A stretch of DNA of 64,000 bases from Antedon mediterranea (Eukaryota > Echinodermata > Crinoidea > Comatulida > Antedonidae). The first letter of the stretch is position 1. Each line of letters begins with the position of its first letter. The notes under the pieces were generated by a model, which saw nothing but the letters and a program-made list of their open reading frames with translations, was not told where the DNA came from and ran no database searches. Position numbers and translations under genes: made by a program. The stretch covers positions 36,514,501-36,578,500 of the forward strand of contig NC_092672.1 in the NCBI RefSeq assembly GCF_964355755.1, written 5' to 3'. Of this stretch, positions 1 through 13,124 are shown piece after piece.

Positions 1-326
1 CTCGAAAGATGTACTAGGTTCATGAATCAAATGTGTACACTGGACCATGTATGCTTATAAATAAAAATACAAATAAGAAACATAGTATGTCAAGTGCATA
101 TTTGAGTTTATGATGATCACTAAATATTGACTTAATATTTAATTGTCATTTATTAGAAAATACAGTAAAAAAAAAACCACATTACCAAAGAAATAGTAAG
201 TTAAGTACTTATCATGGAGTAATGGTGCTATATTCTGTCATTTAATGAAGTCTAGTTCTTTTATTACAAAGAATATTTAGGAGGAAAAATTTTACTATAT
301 GCATTTTAAATTTCTTTTTATTTCAG

Positions 327-3300
327 AGTCCTCCAAACTTCTTCATCAAAACGACAGATTACAGCCATCATTACACGCCAGCCGTCGTCTTGCAAGGTGG
401 TGATGTAGAATCGGAAACAATGAGTGTTACAAGTCACGAAAGTCCACCTGTAAGCAAATTAATTTAAATTTTATGCAAAGTAGAAATATTTGAGTATAAT
501 TGTAAGATTTGAGTATAATTGTAAGCATAATGAGTACCCAGGGTTGATTGAAGCTAAGTTTCATTTTACTTAGATCATTACCTTATTCATTACCAATTAA
601 TGTAATGTACCTGTAGACCATGTGACACATACGGTCACCATTTGTAAAATGAATAGCTTGTCATAAATATCAAAACACTACATGCAGCCAATTAGTAGAA
701 CCCCTATTAGGAGGACACCTTGGAGGCTGTCCCTTTAATAGGGTATAATATGGTTGGTTGAGTGGAGCTGTAGCTTGGTGGTTATGATGCTTGGCTACCA
801 ATCTAAGGGTCCTGTCATATGTCAGGGTTTTTTTCTCATGACAAATTACAACTCCACTCCCAAAGACTTAATAATAAGTCTTTGTTTATGTAGAGCATCT
901 TGTGTATATGTTTGTCTTGTGAACAGGATTGCCACCTTTAAGAAGGATAGTGAATGAATTCACTTGTGGTAATCCTTGGCAATTTGCCTAAAATGAGAAT
1001 TAAAAAAAAACAAAACATATATGGCTCTTGTTTGTGTCATAAGAATGTGTCCACTTAATAGCTGTAACTCAAAAGAAAGGGTTGTAATGTATAATATATA
1101 CAAACATCTCACATTATGTTGGATGTATTCAATTTTCTGGTTTTACTTTATTTTCAGTAGCATCTTTGTATATGTGCCCATATTTTCTAATCTTTTTTTC
1201 CCCATTTTCCATTAGAGTCCTCGAGAATCAACGTTTTTTGACGACACCAGCTTCCAAGATCTGCTAGTGGATGTAGATGCTGCCCAGCAGAATGGTCAGT
1301 TCAATTCACCACCACCAAGAGATGACCGGTAATGACCAATTTATTTAGACAATATGTGTAAAAATACTAGTATACTTATTTTACATTTTTCTTATTTTCC
1401 TTTTAAATTAACAATATAATTATTTTATTGTTTGTTTAGGGATTGGTTGATTGACCAACTGAGGCAAGAGATTAGTAACTTAAAGTTTGAACTTGAGCGA
1501 GTGAAAAAAGACGACCAGAGAATCATGGATGATATGAAGAAAAAGCTGATGGACTTAACGAGACAACTAGAGGAGTATCGATCTATAGGAAGACAAATGG
1601 TTGATGTAAGTTCTGTTCTAGAATTTGCCTGCTTGTCTTAAGTGCATATTTTAATATTTTCATTTAAATAAAATCAATCTATCAATTCAATTTATTCCAT
1701 AAAACTAAGGATATGTACATCATATATATATATATGTTTATTATTTCCGACTTAGACACAATGTAATGACATAAGCGCAAGTAATTTTACCAATCACAAT
1801 GGGATGGATCACCTGATTATCCAAGTGGGAACCAAACTTAAGCCTCCTATTATTTTTAAATATTGTCTTCAACTCTGTGTACTTGTACTACTAAAGCTCT
1901 GTATCAAACTAGTTTGACAAAAAAAGTGTGATGTGCAAAAATATGGTAGTGATATGCCCAAATATGGTAGTGATATGCCCAAATATGGTAGTGATATAAC
2001 ATCATGTCTATATATGGGCACATCACATTTTTTTGTCACATAAAGTTTGATAGTGTAGATAGAGCTTTAGTTGGTACTCTACAACACTGGTATTATGATA
2101 TTGATATTTTGCGCAATGTGTACTGAAATACATCTACCAAATTTGACTTAATTATTTTACTTTTATTTATTATTATTGATCTTGTTTGTAGGAGAATCGA
2201 ACTATGAAGCAACAACTTGAAGAAGTGTTGACGAACTCTGACAATATTAATGCGGTCAAGGAACACGCTGTGAAAAGTGAGAGTAAGTATTAAAACTAAA
2301 AATTAAAAAATTAGAAATCTGGGTTGAGTTCAGATTGTATACTAAAGCTTTGTTACACTATCAAACTTTATGTGACAAAACAATGTGATATAACCATATA
2401 TGGACATGATGATGTCATATCACTACCATATTTGGGCATATCACTACATAATTTAGGCATATCACATTATCAACATAAAGTTTGATAGTGCAGCCAAAGC
2501 TTTTACGGTTGGTGTATTATATCAGAATATCGTATATTGTATCTGTGCTAGAAACATGATCTTCTAATATTGTCTTACATTTTTTAGACAAAGCTAGGGT
2601 GTATGAAGATAAATTTGTTAAAATGAAAGAGGTTTATGGCAAGTTAAGAGAAGAACACATTAATTTAATAAGAAAGGTACCTTTTTATTATTTTTGCTAT
2701 TTATAATTTTTTTTGTATCAATACATTACTAATGTATTTAGGTTGATCAATATTATATATATATCAGTAGAACCCCTCATTTAGATATCCGTATTCAAAG
2801 ACACCCCTAATTAAGAAACGCTGAGAAAAAAACGGGGCACAATATATTTTTCACATTTACAGATGTCTCTATTAAGGGAACACTTTGGTTGATCTTGGAG
2901 ATTAATTTTAATTAATTAATCTTTAATAATAAAAGTTTATTTAATACATTTTGGAGGTATCCCCTTACTAGAAGTTTGAATGTAAAACATTATGTTTAAA
3001 TTTACTTTTACTTCATACATTATTTGTGTGTTTTATTTACAAGTTCAAAACAATAAGATAAAAAAAGATGATTTAATTGGTTTGTCTGTACTCTGTAGAA
3101 TGCTGATGTTAACAAGCAATTGACAACGTATTCAAAGTCCGCGGAAGAAACAGAGTTTGCTAAACGAGAATCCGAAGTGTTGGTTCAATCATTACAGAGG
3201 GCGGTAGACGACAGGACATCTGAAGAAGAGGCACTACGAAGGAAACTGGAACAACAAAGAAAACAAATATTTGGTAACTAGAATTGTTATATTTGATTGA

Positions 3301-6300
3301 AATAAGAATTGTTATTGTAAAGTAATTCACACAGAAAATGTGACATTAATCGGCAACTAGCAAGAATTTGTTTAATACATTACAGTTCATATTTACCAGT
3401 CTACTAGATCTCTTAGATCAGGTGGCCAATGTCTGCTAGTTTGATTTTGATTTATTCAATATCGACTAGTTGTTCCTAAGACTAGACTAGGACATCTACT
3501 ATGGTGGAAGAGCTTCTGCTGTGGCAGCTCCAACTCTGTGGAATTCCCTACCAATTTCAATCAGCCACTCTAAACTCTTCAAGACCCAGTTGAAGCCTTT
3601 CCTTTTCAAACAAAACTTTAATTTAAATTATTGCCATCGTCTATTTTAATTTATGTACAGCACATTGAGAGATTTTTTATGTGCGATATATAAGAATGAA
3701 CTATTTATTATTATTTATTAAAATAATATTTTAATTTGATAGTTGCTGCTATGCAAGAGGCTGAGGAGAATCTTCTTCGTGTTTTAACTCAAATGGACGA
3801 CCCACAGTTTGCTGGCAGCACCTGTACTGCTGGTATGTTTCGATTCATCACATGAGTTACTTTTTATTTCAATTAATATTTGTTTTTTATGATCGTTTAA
3901 CTGAGGATTGTATAATGAAACATAATTTTATATTCCATAGAATATTTCTTAACACGGTGTGATTCTGCTCAGAAATCTTTATCAACGTTACAAGATAGCT
4001 ACAAAAATTACTATGGTAACAAAGAAGGTAAGATGGATCATGACTTTATTAGGTTTACTAACATTATATTAAAATATAACATTGTATGTTGAATCACTAC
4101 ATTATTACAGATTTTGAAAAATGATTTTTACTGTCTTAAAATATTATTTTGTGTTTTTTTCCTGCAAAAAGTTCATTATAATAATGTTGTAATTGTAGAT
4201 TAAAACAACAAAATGTATCAATATTGAGTTGATTTTTCAGAGTTGGAGAGTTTGGTTAGAAGTCTTTCAACGTTTTCCAACTCAATTGGTGAATTCCTTC
4301 TTCTGGGGAAGTCTGCATCTCACATGGCTCCGCTTGACTTAGGAGAAGGTATACTATGACAAAATATAGTCTAGAATTTGCATTTCTGCTATAAATAGTT
4401 ACAAATATGATTGGTAAACTTATACATTCATTGATTTGTTTTCTACAGCTTTAGCAAATTCATGTCGCAGCGGAGGACAAACTTGTTTGGATTTTCTGGG
4501 CGTTATGAGGATTGAGAGCAGCGTAGATAACACGCAACGGCACAAGTCAAAGGCTGAAGATCAACTTCAAGCCATCATCCAGGCAGCTCAGGTACGTGTA
4601 TTTCTACATGTTCCGGGGAAAGCATTCAAATATCAAGGTTTCATCAAATACAATAATCTTGTAGAAAAAAACGAAATTTGATGAAGAAAGATAAAATGAT
4701 AAATTATTTATGATAAAATAACTATCCTTTTTATTTCATAGTTAATGATTTTATCTAACATATTCTCTTTTTTATTTTCTGTTTTAAAATTATAATAATT
4801 TCAGAATATTATACAGGTAATAATGAACAAGTATTTAAATCAGAAATACAATCATCTCAATACAATACTAAGAATAGACTAACCATTGACTTGACCAAAA
4901 CAAGCATGTTAACTAATTACATCATAACAAACACAGTAATTTACCAAAAAAAGTAAATAATTTAGAAAGCTGGCAATGCTTTATGGGAATAGTGTTTGTA
5001 TCAATAAAAAATAAATAATCAATATGGTGATTGGTATAAGCTTTAGTTTTTGGCTCATGGTGCTTTTAAAGATGTGGATTTGATACCGGAAAATGCGCAT
5101 TTGTTATAAATACATAGAAGGGGGGTACCCCGGTGTACTAGTTCATACAGCCACTGTCATGGACAGAGAGAGCGACGCAAATGGCTGCAGGACATGACAA
5201 GACCCTTAGGGGAGAAACTTGTTATTGAAAATGTAACATCTAGTCCACTGTGCCTTGAGCACTTTAGTGGATAAACGCTTTATAAATCTTATATTATCTT
5301 AATGCTAATGTTAATTACATGAAAGGGTGAATCATATTAATAATAACATACTTTACCTGTTTTAACATAAAGTTTAAAATGCATGTACGTAATTTGATAA
5401 TATGGTAGACTATTAGGATTTGGTTAATAAAATAAGATTTTTTACATTACCCTAAAACATTTTAGTATAATATTATTTTTGCTTGTAGGAGTTGCTACCC
5501 AAGGAAGCAGATATCAAGGCAGAGCTTGGAGACATTGTAGATCAAGAAATGCAAAATACCACCGAGGCTATTGATAAGGCTACTGCAAGAATTGAGGTTA
5601 GAATAAGTTGTTTGTGGTTTTCATACTGAATGTGTATTTGATTTGTTAATACATTAGAACTCTTATTAGGGAGACATATCCCAGACCCAACCATGTTTAC
5701 TCTTGGGCTTGGCTGTAGTGTTGAAACAATACCATCCCCTCACAAATAATAATAATAAATAATAAATTTGGATTTTTTAGCACATAATACATAAAGCCTC
5801 TATGCGCTTACATAAAAATAAAAGTAATCCGTGAAATAAATAAAATTTTAAAAAGAGCAGTTAAAAATGAGAGTAACAGGCCATAAAATGTATGGATCTC
5901 ATCTGAATTGAATACGGTTTCTTGGAGTGAAAATATTTGTTGAAAAGGTGAGTTTTCAAAAGCTGTTTATTTTATTAATAGTATTTTATTATATTTTTAG
6001 GAAATGCTTAACAACTCACGGAAAGCTGACACCGGCGTTAAACTCGAGGTGAACAGTAGAATACTTGACTCCTGCACGGACTTGATGAAAGCGATCAAAA
6101 TCCTAATAGAGAAATCAAAATCATTACAAAGAGAGATTGTTTCAAATGACAGAGTATGTATAAGCAATACCGACTCTAATTAGAGTAGAAAAAACTATGG
6201 AATTATCTCCCTGTTTTTTAAAAAATCTGTAAAATGCTACCTTTTAGCCAATTAAACAACATAACTATTGTTATGCTCAATATTTTATCTCTTTCTTTGT

Positions 6301-9300
6301 TATTTTATTTTTTATTGTTCTTTATATTTCTTTTCATGTATTATACATATATGTATTGTTGGGTCCCTCGTGAGACAAGCCTTTGCTTCTAGTGCGGGCC
6401 CCAGTTATTATTGTTATAACTGAATAAATGTGTATAAATGAATGAATGAAAATTGTTAAAGTTTTACCATGGGTCTTTTTTTTTTCAGGGAACAGCTTCA
6501 ACAAAAGAGTTTTATAAGCGTCATCATCGTTGGACAGAAGGCCTCATATCTGCTGCCAAGCTTGTCGGCTTTGGAGCGACACAACTTGTGTAAGTTTACA
6601 TAACAAAAGACAACAAATTGTTATGGCAAAAATTAGGCTGTAGAAAGTGCCAAACTGTTACAGAATGATATATTTTTTCTTTAAAAATAAACTATGATTT
6701 TATTTACAGTGAATCAGCTGATAAGGTTATGCAACGTAAAGGAAAATTTGAAGAGCTTGTTGTGTGTTCGCACGAAATAGCGGCCTCTACGGCGCAGCTT
6801 GTGGCGGCCAGTAGAGTTAAAGCACACAAAGAGAGTGAAAACTTGAAGGGATTGTCTACGGCTTCCAAGGGCGTGGCACAAGCTACTGCAAGCGTGGTAG
6901 CATCATCTAAGTCTGGTGCTCAATTGACGGAGGAAGGAGGTATGTTAAACATTTTTTGTTGGTGTGAAGGGTTGTCTAAGGCTCTGTCTACTTTATCAAA
7001 CTGACAAAAAAATGTGATGTGCCCATATATGGACATGATGATGTCATATCAATACCATATTTGGGCACATCACATTTTTATGTCACATACAGTTTGATAG
7101 TTTAGACAAAGTTTTAGAAAGGACTGGTGTTAAAGTTCTATCAGTGAATTTATGTGGCAAAACAAAAGGAAAATGTGTTTATACCAAAAAATACTCATAC
7201 CTCTTGGTCTATACAGAAAAAAAATTTGCACACAAGTGTTAAATTATTTTATCAATAGTTGTTTCAATGATTATTTTGAACTTTTAGATGTGACAGATTT
7301 TACAAAAATGAGTCTCACTCAGACAAAGAGAAATGAGATGAACTCTCAGGTACGAGTGCTTGAGTTAGAGAGCCTGTTGGACAAGGAACGTGTCAAACTG
7401 GCTGAGCTGAGGAGAAGGCACTATCAATTGGCTGGAGTCAGTGAGGGATGGGAAGAAGAAGAGGTAAGGAAGTGATCAGGCGTAGAAATTATTAGAGAAT
7501 AGTTTAATAGTTTGAAACCTGACCCCCCCTCTACTAATTATTAATCGCATTTTTATTTTTTAAAAAAGATTGTCAAGAAATTTATTCAATCTTTGTCCAT
7601 TAAAATCCTGTTTAAATACAGTTTGAGAAGGAAAAATTATAATTTCAAGACATATTTGTGGAGTTTTACAAACAATATAATTTTCCTTTCTTTTATATGA
7701 TTTCTAATAAATTTTCGTCATCAGATTTATCATAATATATAATACTTTTTGATTTTTATTTATGTTATCATGAATGAATTGACATTTTGGCTTATTTCTC
7801 AATTGTCTGCTATGCTACCCTCTAGCTGCAAAAAATGATCTTTCTGTAGCAAAAGCTGTCATGATAATACATCTTTATCATCTTGAATCATTTAAAACAA
7901 TGTAAACACAAACAGTATTTTGACAACATACTATTAAGCTCTGTCTACACTATCAAACTTTATGTGACATAAACATGTGATGTGCCCATATATGGACATG
8001 ACGATGTCATATCACTACCATATTTAGGCATATCACATTTTTTTGTCAAACTATTTTGATAGCATAGACAGAGCTTTAGCAACAAATTCAAACCATCTGG
8101 AATAGCAACCATTCAAACAATTATTTTAGGGAAATAAAAACAACGTATCAAATCCACCAAAACTTTTAAATGTGGCTTTTGACAAACTGTACTCATTGCT
8201 TTTTAGAAAAAGTTGTTGAAATTGCTAATATAAAATGTTCTTCTTTTTTCATTGCTTGTTCCCTCCTCCTCTTACATAGACCAAAAGCTAGATTAATTAA
8301 AGGTTGGTTTAAATGCTTCATGTTGTATTAGCTTGCTATACTAGAGTTACACATTATATACTATACTGTACATTATATGGATTGTAATGTTAATTTTATT
8401 GCAGTTTAATGTCAGTAGATAGATTGTAGTTGATGTAGTTTTGCTGTAGATTCACCGTAATTGTATACTGTGTTTACTGCTTAATGTTTATCATTCATTG
8501 GTGTGTGGTATTCTTCATCCTAGTTTATTCATTACGTATATATATAGCGGCCTCTTCATGAATAGTCGCAAAGCAAGATGGCTATAGAAAAAGAAACAGT
8601 GATGTTAAATCATACTCATATTAAGAGTGAAAAGAATTTGACTTTTACTTTTTTCACTCTTAAGCTCTTGTCTACACTATCAAACGTTATGTGACAACAA
8701 ATTTGGTGTACCCATATAGGGACATGATGATGTCATACAGTATCACTACCATATTCAAGCATATCACTACCATATTTGGACACATCACTACCATATTTGG
8801 ACACATCACTACCATATTTGGACACATCACACCTTTTTTTGTCAAATTAGTTTGATAGTGTAGACGGAGCTTTACAAACATTTACACATTTTACTACTAC
8901 TACTACTAAAGTATTGTTACTTTTAGTAGTATTGTTTGTTGTGTATTGTCATTTTATTATAATGCATTCACAAACTTTTATTTGTGGTCGATCACAAACA
9001 ACGCGTTTTACCAAATCATTACGTTATTAAGTTTATCTATTGCTTTGTTTTCATTTTGGTGTATAAATTATCTCGCGCTTTTGAAAGTACTTAATTCTTT
9101 CTTGCATTATTTATATTACTTTCTATTGTCTAAGACACAACTTTCATAGTCTTCACTTTGTTTATACATTCATTAATTTATGATTATTTAATGTCAATTT
9201 AATAATATTAATTCATGTGTTACTGTCAATATTATGATTTCATGTTGTTATACTTTCATTTGCTGCTTTCATATTAGGACTTTCCAATTCATTTATGTGA

Positions 9301-10152
9301 CAGGACAGACAATAAAGCTCGGTCTACACTATCAAATATGGTAGTGATATGCCAAAATATGGTAGTGATATGCCCAAATATGCTAGTGATATGCCCAAAT
9401 ATGCTAGTGATATGCCCAAATATGCTAGTGATATGCCCAAATATGCTAGTGATATGCCCAAATATGCTAGTGATATGCCCAAATATGCTAGTGATATGCC
9501 CAAATATGCTAGTGATATGACATCATCATGTCCATATATGGGCACATCACATTTTGTTCTCACATAAAGTTTGATAGTGTAGACAGAGCTTTAGATACTT
9601 TAAATTGAATCGAAATACAAACCATCCTTATCACCCCAGTTTGAATGCTTATGCAACTGTATTCTGCTCCTTTTAAAATATTTTTTATTTATCACCCAAG
9701 TTTTGTTTTATTTTTCTTGCACTTATTATTTGCATGTATTTTGTTTAGTCACACAACTACTCACATTTGTTTAGTTTTATTTACTACTAACAATACTATA
9801 TTTTTACCATATTAAAAAAAGTGTGTCATTGTCTCAAAACTCAAAAGACTAAAAAAACAATGTTTTGCACTGTTTAATTGCTACCCGAAAACATTTTTGG
9901 CCAGCCCAAGGGTGTTCAGGTATTTTTGGCCAGCCCAACATTAAACAGGTTTAGAGGAGTTGATGAATCAACTTATTAAACCCAATAATGTCACTCGTCT
10001 GTGTAAATTGGTCTTACCATCATCCGGTTATTCTTGCCTTTAAACTACTCTTCATTGTATCCAATTTTAAAAATTAATTTTCTCTTTTCTTTCTGTAGAA
10101 CGGAGAAAACTTTCAATCAATGTTGCAACAAGCGAAAGAAGAGTTCCTGTGA
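327..10152 (+). CDS. HIP1: HIP1/HIP1R-type (Sla2 family) endocytic adaptor, 3' part of gene
   Basis: Adaptor linking clathrin coats and phosphoinositide membranes to F-actin during endocytosis. Predicted exons: 327-449, 1216-1328, 1440-1605, 2192-2282, 2588-2676, 3099-3273, 3743-3832, 3941-4027, 4241-4348, 4449-4591, 5489-5596, 6001-6153, 6489-6589, 6710-6939, 7288-7463 and 10099-10152 (stop TGA). All have AG/GT borders and consistent phase, giving about 668 aa. The first exon opens with SPPNFF, as in the linker after the ANTH domain of HIP1 proteins. Residues about 90-330 are heptad-rich coiled coil. Residues about 400-640 form the talin-like I/LWEQ (THATCH) actin-binding domain, with RWTEGLISAAKLVG, CSHEIAASTAQLV and a C-terminal helix VLELESLLDKER. 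The ANTH domain and start codon lie outside the window, matching the usual total near 1000-1070 aa. HIP1 versus HIP1R cannot be settled, since invertebrates generally have one orthologue. Introns carry family A elements and LINE remnants. Confidence 0.93.
695..750. repeat. dispersed ACCCCTATTAGG-type repeat
   Basis: GTAGAACCCCTATTAGGAGG then ACACCTTGGAGG. Related blocks occur at 2766-2900, 33410-33455 and 37535-37575, and the unit of the 36405 minisatellite shares GGACACCCCTATTTAGGG. Confidence 0.55.
752..915 (+). mobile_element. tRNA-derived SINE, copy 1
   Basis: The head resembles a tRNA: an A-box-like TAGCTTGGTGGTTATGATG, then CTTGGCTACCAATCTAAGGGTCC and a decayed B box. The body (ACAAATTACAACTCCACTCC onwards) matches the copy at 29163-29345. 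Lies in a HIP1 intron. Confidence 0.75.
1892..2070. mobile_element. family A foldback element (MITE)
   Basis: Starts TAAAGCTCTG and ends TAGATAGAGCTTTA, with CAAACTAGTTTGACAA on one arm and CACATAAAGTTTGATAGTG on the other. Inside are three units of ATATGGTAGTGATATGCCCAA. The left terminus has lost several bases (CTACAC). Confidence 0.85.
2341..2504. mobile_element. family A element, degraded
   Basis: CTAAAGCTTTGTTACACTATCAA at the left and TTTGATAGTGCAGCCAAAGC at the right, with the ATGGACATGATGATGTCATA core. It begins about 60 bp after a HIP1 splice donor (2283). Confidence 0.8.
2766..2900. repeat. dispersed ACCCCTATTAGG-type repeat
   Basis: AGTAGAACCCCTCATTTAGA, AGACACCCCTAATTAAGAAA and TGTCTCTATTAAGGGAACAC in series. 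In a HIP1 intron. Confidence 0.55.
3480..3722 (+). mobile_element. LINE 3' end fragment (CR1/L2-like)
   Basis: The frame from 3500 reads YGGRASAVAAPTLWNSLP, then FKTQLKPFLF, the usual C-terminal tail of non-LTR reverse transcriptases. A short 3' UTR (AGCACATTGAGAGATTTTTT) and a TTATTATT tail follow. 5' truncated; in a HIP1 intron. Confidence 0.8.
5120..5300 (+). mobile_element. possible LINE 3' UTR fragment
   Basis: GTGCCTTGAGCACTTTAGTGG then ATAAACGCTTTATAAATCTTAT resembles L2-like 3' ends ('cacttTagtggataaacGcTtTATAAAT'). No coding part. The block at 5735-5850 looks like a similar end in the opposite direction. Confidence 0.4.
6340..6450 (+). mobile_element. LINE 3' UTR fragment
   Basis: TTGTTGGGTCCCTCGTGAGA, AGTGCGGGCCCCAGTTATTA and the terminal AATAAATGTGTATAAATGAA with tandem GAAT units look like a CR1-type 3' end. 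In a HIP1 intron. Confidence 0.5.
6975..7118. mobile_element. family A element
   Basis: Left end TAAGGCTCTGTCTACTTTATC, right end TTTGATAGTTTAGACAAAGT. Only one internal 21-bp unit remains. It starts about 36 bp downstream of the HIP1 donor at 6940. Confidence 0.82.
7937..8075. mobile_element. family A element with TTA duplication
   Basis: AGCTCTGTCTACACTATC to GCATAGACAGAGCT, flanked on both sides by TTA (7934-7936 and 8076-8078). One of the cleanest target duplications here. In the last HIP1 intron. Confidence 0.88.
8663..8872. mobile_element. family A element with TTA duplication
   Basis: AGCTCTTGTCTACACTATC to TGTAGACGGAGCT, flanked by TTA. It contains four 21-bp units (CACTACCATATTTGGACACAT). 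A spurious 64-codon frame runs through it on the minus strand. Confidence 0.86.
9313..9594. mobile_element. family A element with expanded 21-bp array
   Basis: Termini TAAAGCTCGGTCTACACTATC and TAGTGTAGACAGAGCTTTA. The interior is nine tandem 21-bp units, mostly ATATGCTAGTGATATGCCCAA. Because 21 is a multiple of three, several frames stay open on both strands; these are not genes. Confidence 0.88.
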
Positions 10153-12320
10153 GCTGTAGAATGAATCACAGAGGGCGCTTTGATATCAGACATGTACAGA
10201 GAAGAATATACCAATATTATATATATCCCTATGGTTAGATTTATCTACTGCAGTAACTGTTGTTGAGTATCACACCACCTGCAGTGGTACTGCAGTAATT
10301 AATATTTACTATGTATAGTGCTCATAATGGTGTTTTAGGTTTGAATTCTACCCTTTTTTGCTGAAATTCATTGGTATATTTCACCATACAGTATTTCCAA
10401 ATGTCATCATGGGACAGTGCTTATGAAACAACCAGTGATTACTGCAGTGACTGCAGTAGATTGGTTTGACCTGGTCAAACACTCTTTCACTTATATATAA
10501 ATATCTTACAATTTTTGTGAAGGATCTTTTTATAACTTTTGTAAATACATTCTGATATATTACTTTAGGGTAACATTATGTTAAGTAGGATCATGTACTG
10601 AAGAAAAAAAAAACTATGTATTTAATGAAGTGCTTATTTGAAATAATGAAAGTAAATAGAAAACCAGGAAGTGTGTAACTTTGCAAAATCCATCGCTTGT
10701 GGTATATTCCTAATTTTAGCCATTTTCAAAAAATAAATATATATAACTTAACAAAATAGGCTAAACAGTGACACAAAATTGCACAGGAAAACTATTGAAA
10801 TTTTTCCATACATACAAATATTAATAAAAATATCAAACTATTGAGATTTTAGTAGCTATATCCATACATACAAATATTAATAAAAATACTGAAAAGATGA
10901 CAATTCTGTGGGTATTAGTGGCTGGATCTCAATAGCAAAAAATATTTGCGCAGATATTTTAGTAGCATCATCTCTCCATACGCAAATAACTAAAAAAAAA
11001 TTACATTGATGTGGGTATCAGTGGCTGGATATTAACGGAGATACAAAATAAAAAAGCAAAAAGCTCAATCAAAATGATAAAGTAAAACAACCAGAAAAAA
11101 ATTGCAAAGCTTCCTAACCCTCCCTCAGTGCATATACTTTAAATATTGTTACATTTTAAGAAGGGTCTACTCAATTTCAAGTATGTTCTCCCAAATTCTA
11201 CAAAATAATCATAAACATTAGATAACAAATAATTGAAATAGTCTGTGCTCGAGTAAACATTTTGTAACTGACATTAATTTTTAATCAAGATATATATAAA
11301 ATTTGAAATATTATTTCTGCTTTAAGAAAAATCAGAAGTCTCCCAAATCATAATTAAGTAATTTAGTATAAATATATAATATATGCTTCAATTTTAGTTT
11401 GTTTTCACAAAGTCTATTCACCTTTTAGCCTAAATTGGACAATTTTTATGTTTATTCTCGTAAATTATTATCAAAAAAATAATTGAAAAACTTGTTTTAA
11501 AAGTACTTTGTTTGAGGAATGTGCTAACCAAAAGCATAATGGTCATTTTGCTATCTTACAATGCTAATACAAATTGCACAAATGTTTAAATAAGACATCG
11601 TTGTGTTTACTGCCAAAAATATACATCATTTTAAATGATTTTCATTTAAACTATTCATTTAAATCATATAATCGTACAATATTAAATTGATAGCGAACAT
11701 TAAGTGTTAAATGAACGGCGAACAGTAAGTGTTAAAGTAAAATTTGTGACGAAAAACTTTTGTCGGGTAAAAACTTAAAAAGTGAAAAAAAAAAAAGAAT
11801 TAAACTTTAAGAACCTAAGCACAAGCGTGCGTTGCGGCTGGCGATGATTTCGATTTTCTTTTAATTTTAATTATATTTTATTTTATGTATCAAACGTTAT
11901 ATTTTGAAAAATTGGCAAATGTTTTTGAACAACCATAATGAAAATGTAATTTGATTACAATAGGAAATTATTTATTATTTGCATAATTCTTAGTTTCAGA
12001 TATGCACACAGTTTAGATGTACTCCAGACATGATACCTGTAGTTAATGATGATAATAAACATATTATATATTTCGGTATCAGTTTGAAAATGCTATATTT
12101 GGTTATATAGTCATATTATTTATGAAATAGACATTGTACTTGGAAATCATTGTAAACATCTGAAATGAGTTTGATCATAGAGATATTTCTCTATGATTTG
12201 ATATAATCGTAAACAAAGTTTGTATAATGTACACTTTTAACACTTAAATTACAGAACGTTTTAAACGTTGTCTTTGGTCAAAGACTACACCCCTATAATG
12301 TATATTGGCAGATCTGACCA
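10153..12320 (+). other. HIP1 3' UTR and intergenic DNA
   Basis: The sequence after the HIP1 stop is AT-rich and non-coding in all frames. AATAAA-type poly(A) signals occur near 10732 and again further on, so the transcript end cannot be fixed. Two near-identical stretches (TCCATACATACAAATATTAATAAAAATA) lie around 10805-10890. I see no gene. Confidence 0.5.
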
Positions 12321-12642
12321 TAAAAGCCAATTTTCACAGACGAGCGGTAACGGTAAGCAGAAAACCGCGTAGCTTGTTCCGCGTACTATATGTATCTATC
12401 CTGAGAGCGGAAAAAAGCGTAACTTGTCCCACGTATTATGTATCTATCCTGAGAGCGGAAAACCGCGTAACTTGTCCCACGTATTATGTATCTACCCTGA
12501 GAGCGGAAAACCGCGTAGTTTGTCCCACGTAGATTCTGTATCTGGGCTCCGCATTGTGTGTAAATGGTCATAAGGAATAACATTAGATTCTGTATTTTTG
12601 TTACCGTTACCGTTACCGTTCGTCTGTATAAATTGGCCTTAA
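12321..12642. mobile_element. foldback element with 37-bp termini and internal repeats
   Basis: Left end AGCCAATTTTCACAGACGA then GCGGTAACGGTAA. The right end is its reverse complement with extra TTACCG units (TTCGTCTGTATAAATTGGCC). Between them a 48-50 bp unit (TGAGAGCGGAAAACCGCGTA then TTGTCCCACGTA) repeats about four times. A solo right end lies near 9996-10016. Confidence 0.8.
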
Positions 12643-13007
12643 TTTAGTATTTTTAGACCATGCCCATCACAAAGTCGTCGTTAATTAATTGTGTAGCCTA
12701 ACTATCACCCACATTATCATATTCAGACGAGCATGTAAGTTAATTTAAGTAAAACTTATTTCTACAGTAAATGTGCACTTAATACTATTGTATTTTAGTA
12801 GCAACAATTATATTTTATTAAATATTACTATTTATCCGAATGTTGAACAAAACACAACGTTTATGTCTGATTAGTACATAGGCACTCCACATATTTATTA
12901 TCAATTATATTATTATAAATAGTTTTATTGACATTTTGCATCGCATAAATAAAATAGTACTGTATTCTTTTTCTATATAAATAATATGTAAACCCCGGGA
13001 GATATAG

Positions 13008-13124
13008 CTACGTTTCACACGGATCCGTACCGATGCCGGTATAAACACAAATGTACAGGGTACACACCGAATTGTGTCATCACTATTCGTCCGGCCGCCG
13101 GATCAGGGTTGTGTGTGAACGTAG
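13008..13124. mobile_element. 117-bp palindromic element
   Basis: CTACGTTTCACACGGATCCG at the left pairs with GGATC then TGTGTGTGAACGTAG at the right. The interior is CpG-rich, unlike the AT-rich surroundings. A foldback element seen once here. Confidence 0.65.

Noticed and set aside
752-830. tRNA gene
   Set aside because: A- and B-box-like words are present but the stem pairing is lost and the sequence continues into a SINE body shared with 29163-29345.
8275-8294. Alternative terminal HIP1 exon (acceptor CTTACATAG, then ACC AAA AGC TAG)
   Set aside because: It would give only three codons; the exon at 10099 gives a family-like C-terminus in phase.
9324-9567. Repeat proteins such as MPKYASD units on both strands
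   Set aside because: Produced by nine 21-bp units inside a family A element; 21 is a multiple of three, so frames stay open by arithmetic.
12305-12583. Short tandem-repeat open frames
   Set aside because: They follow the internal repeats of a foldback element.
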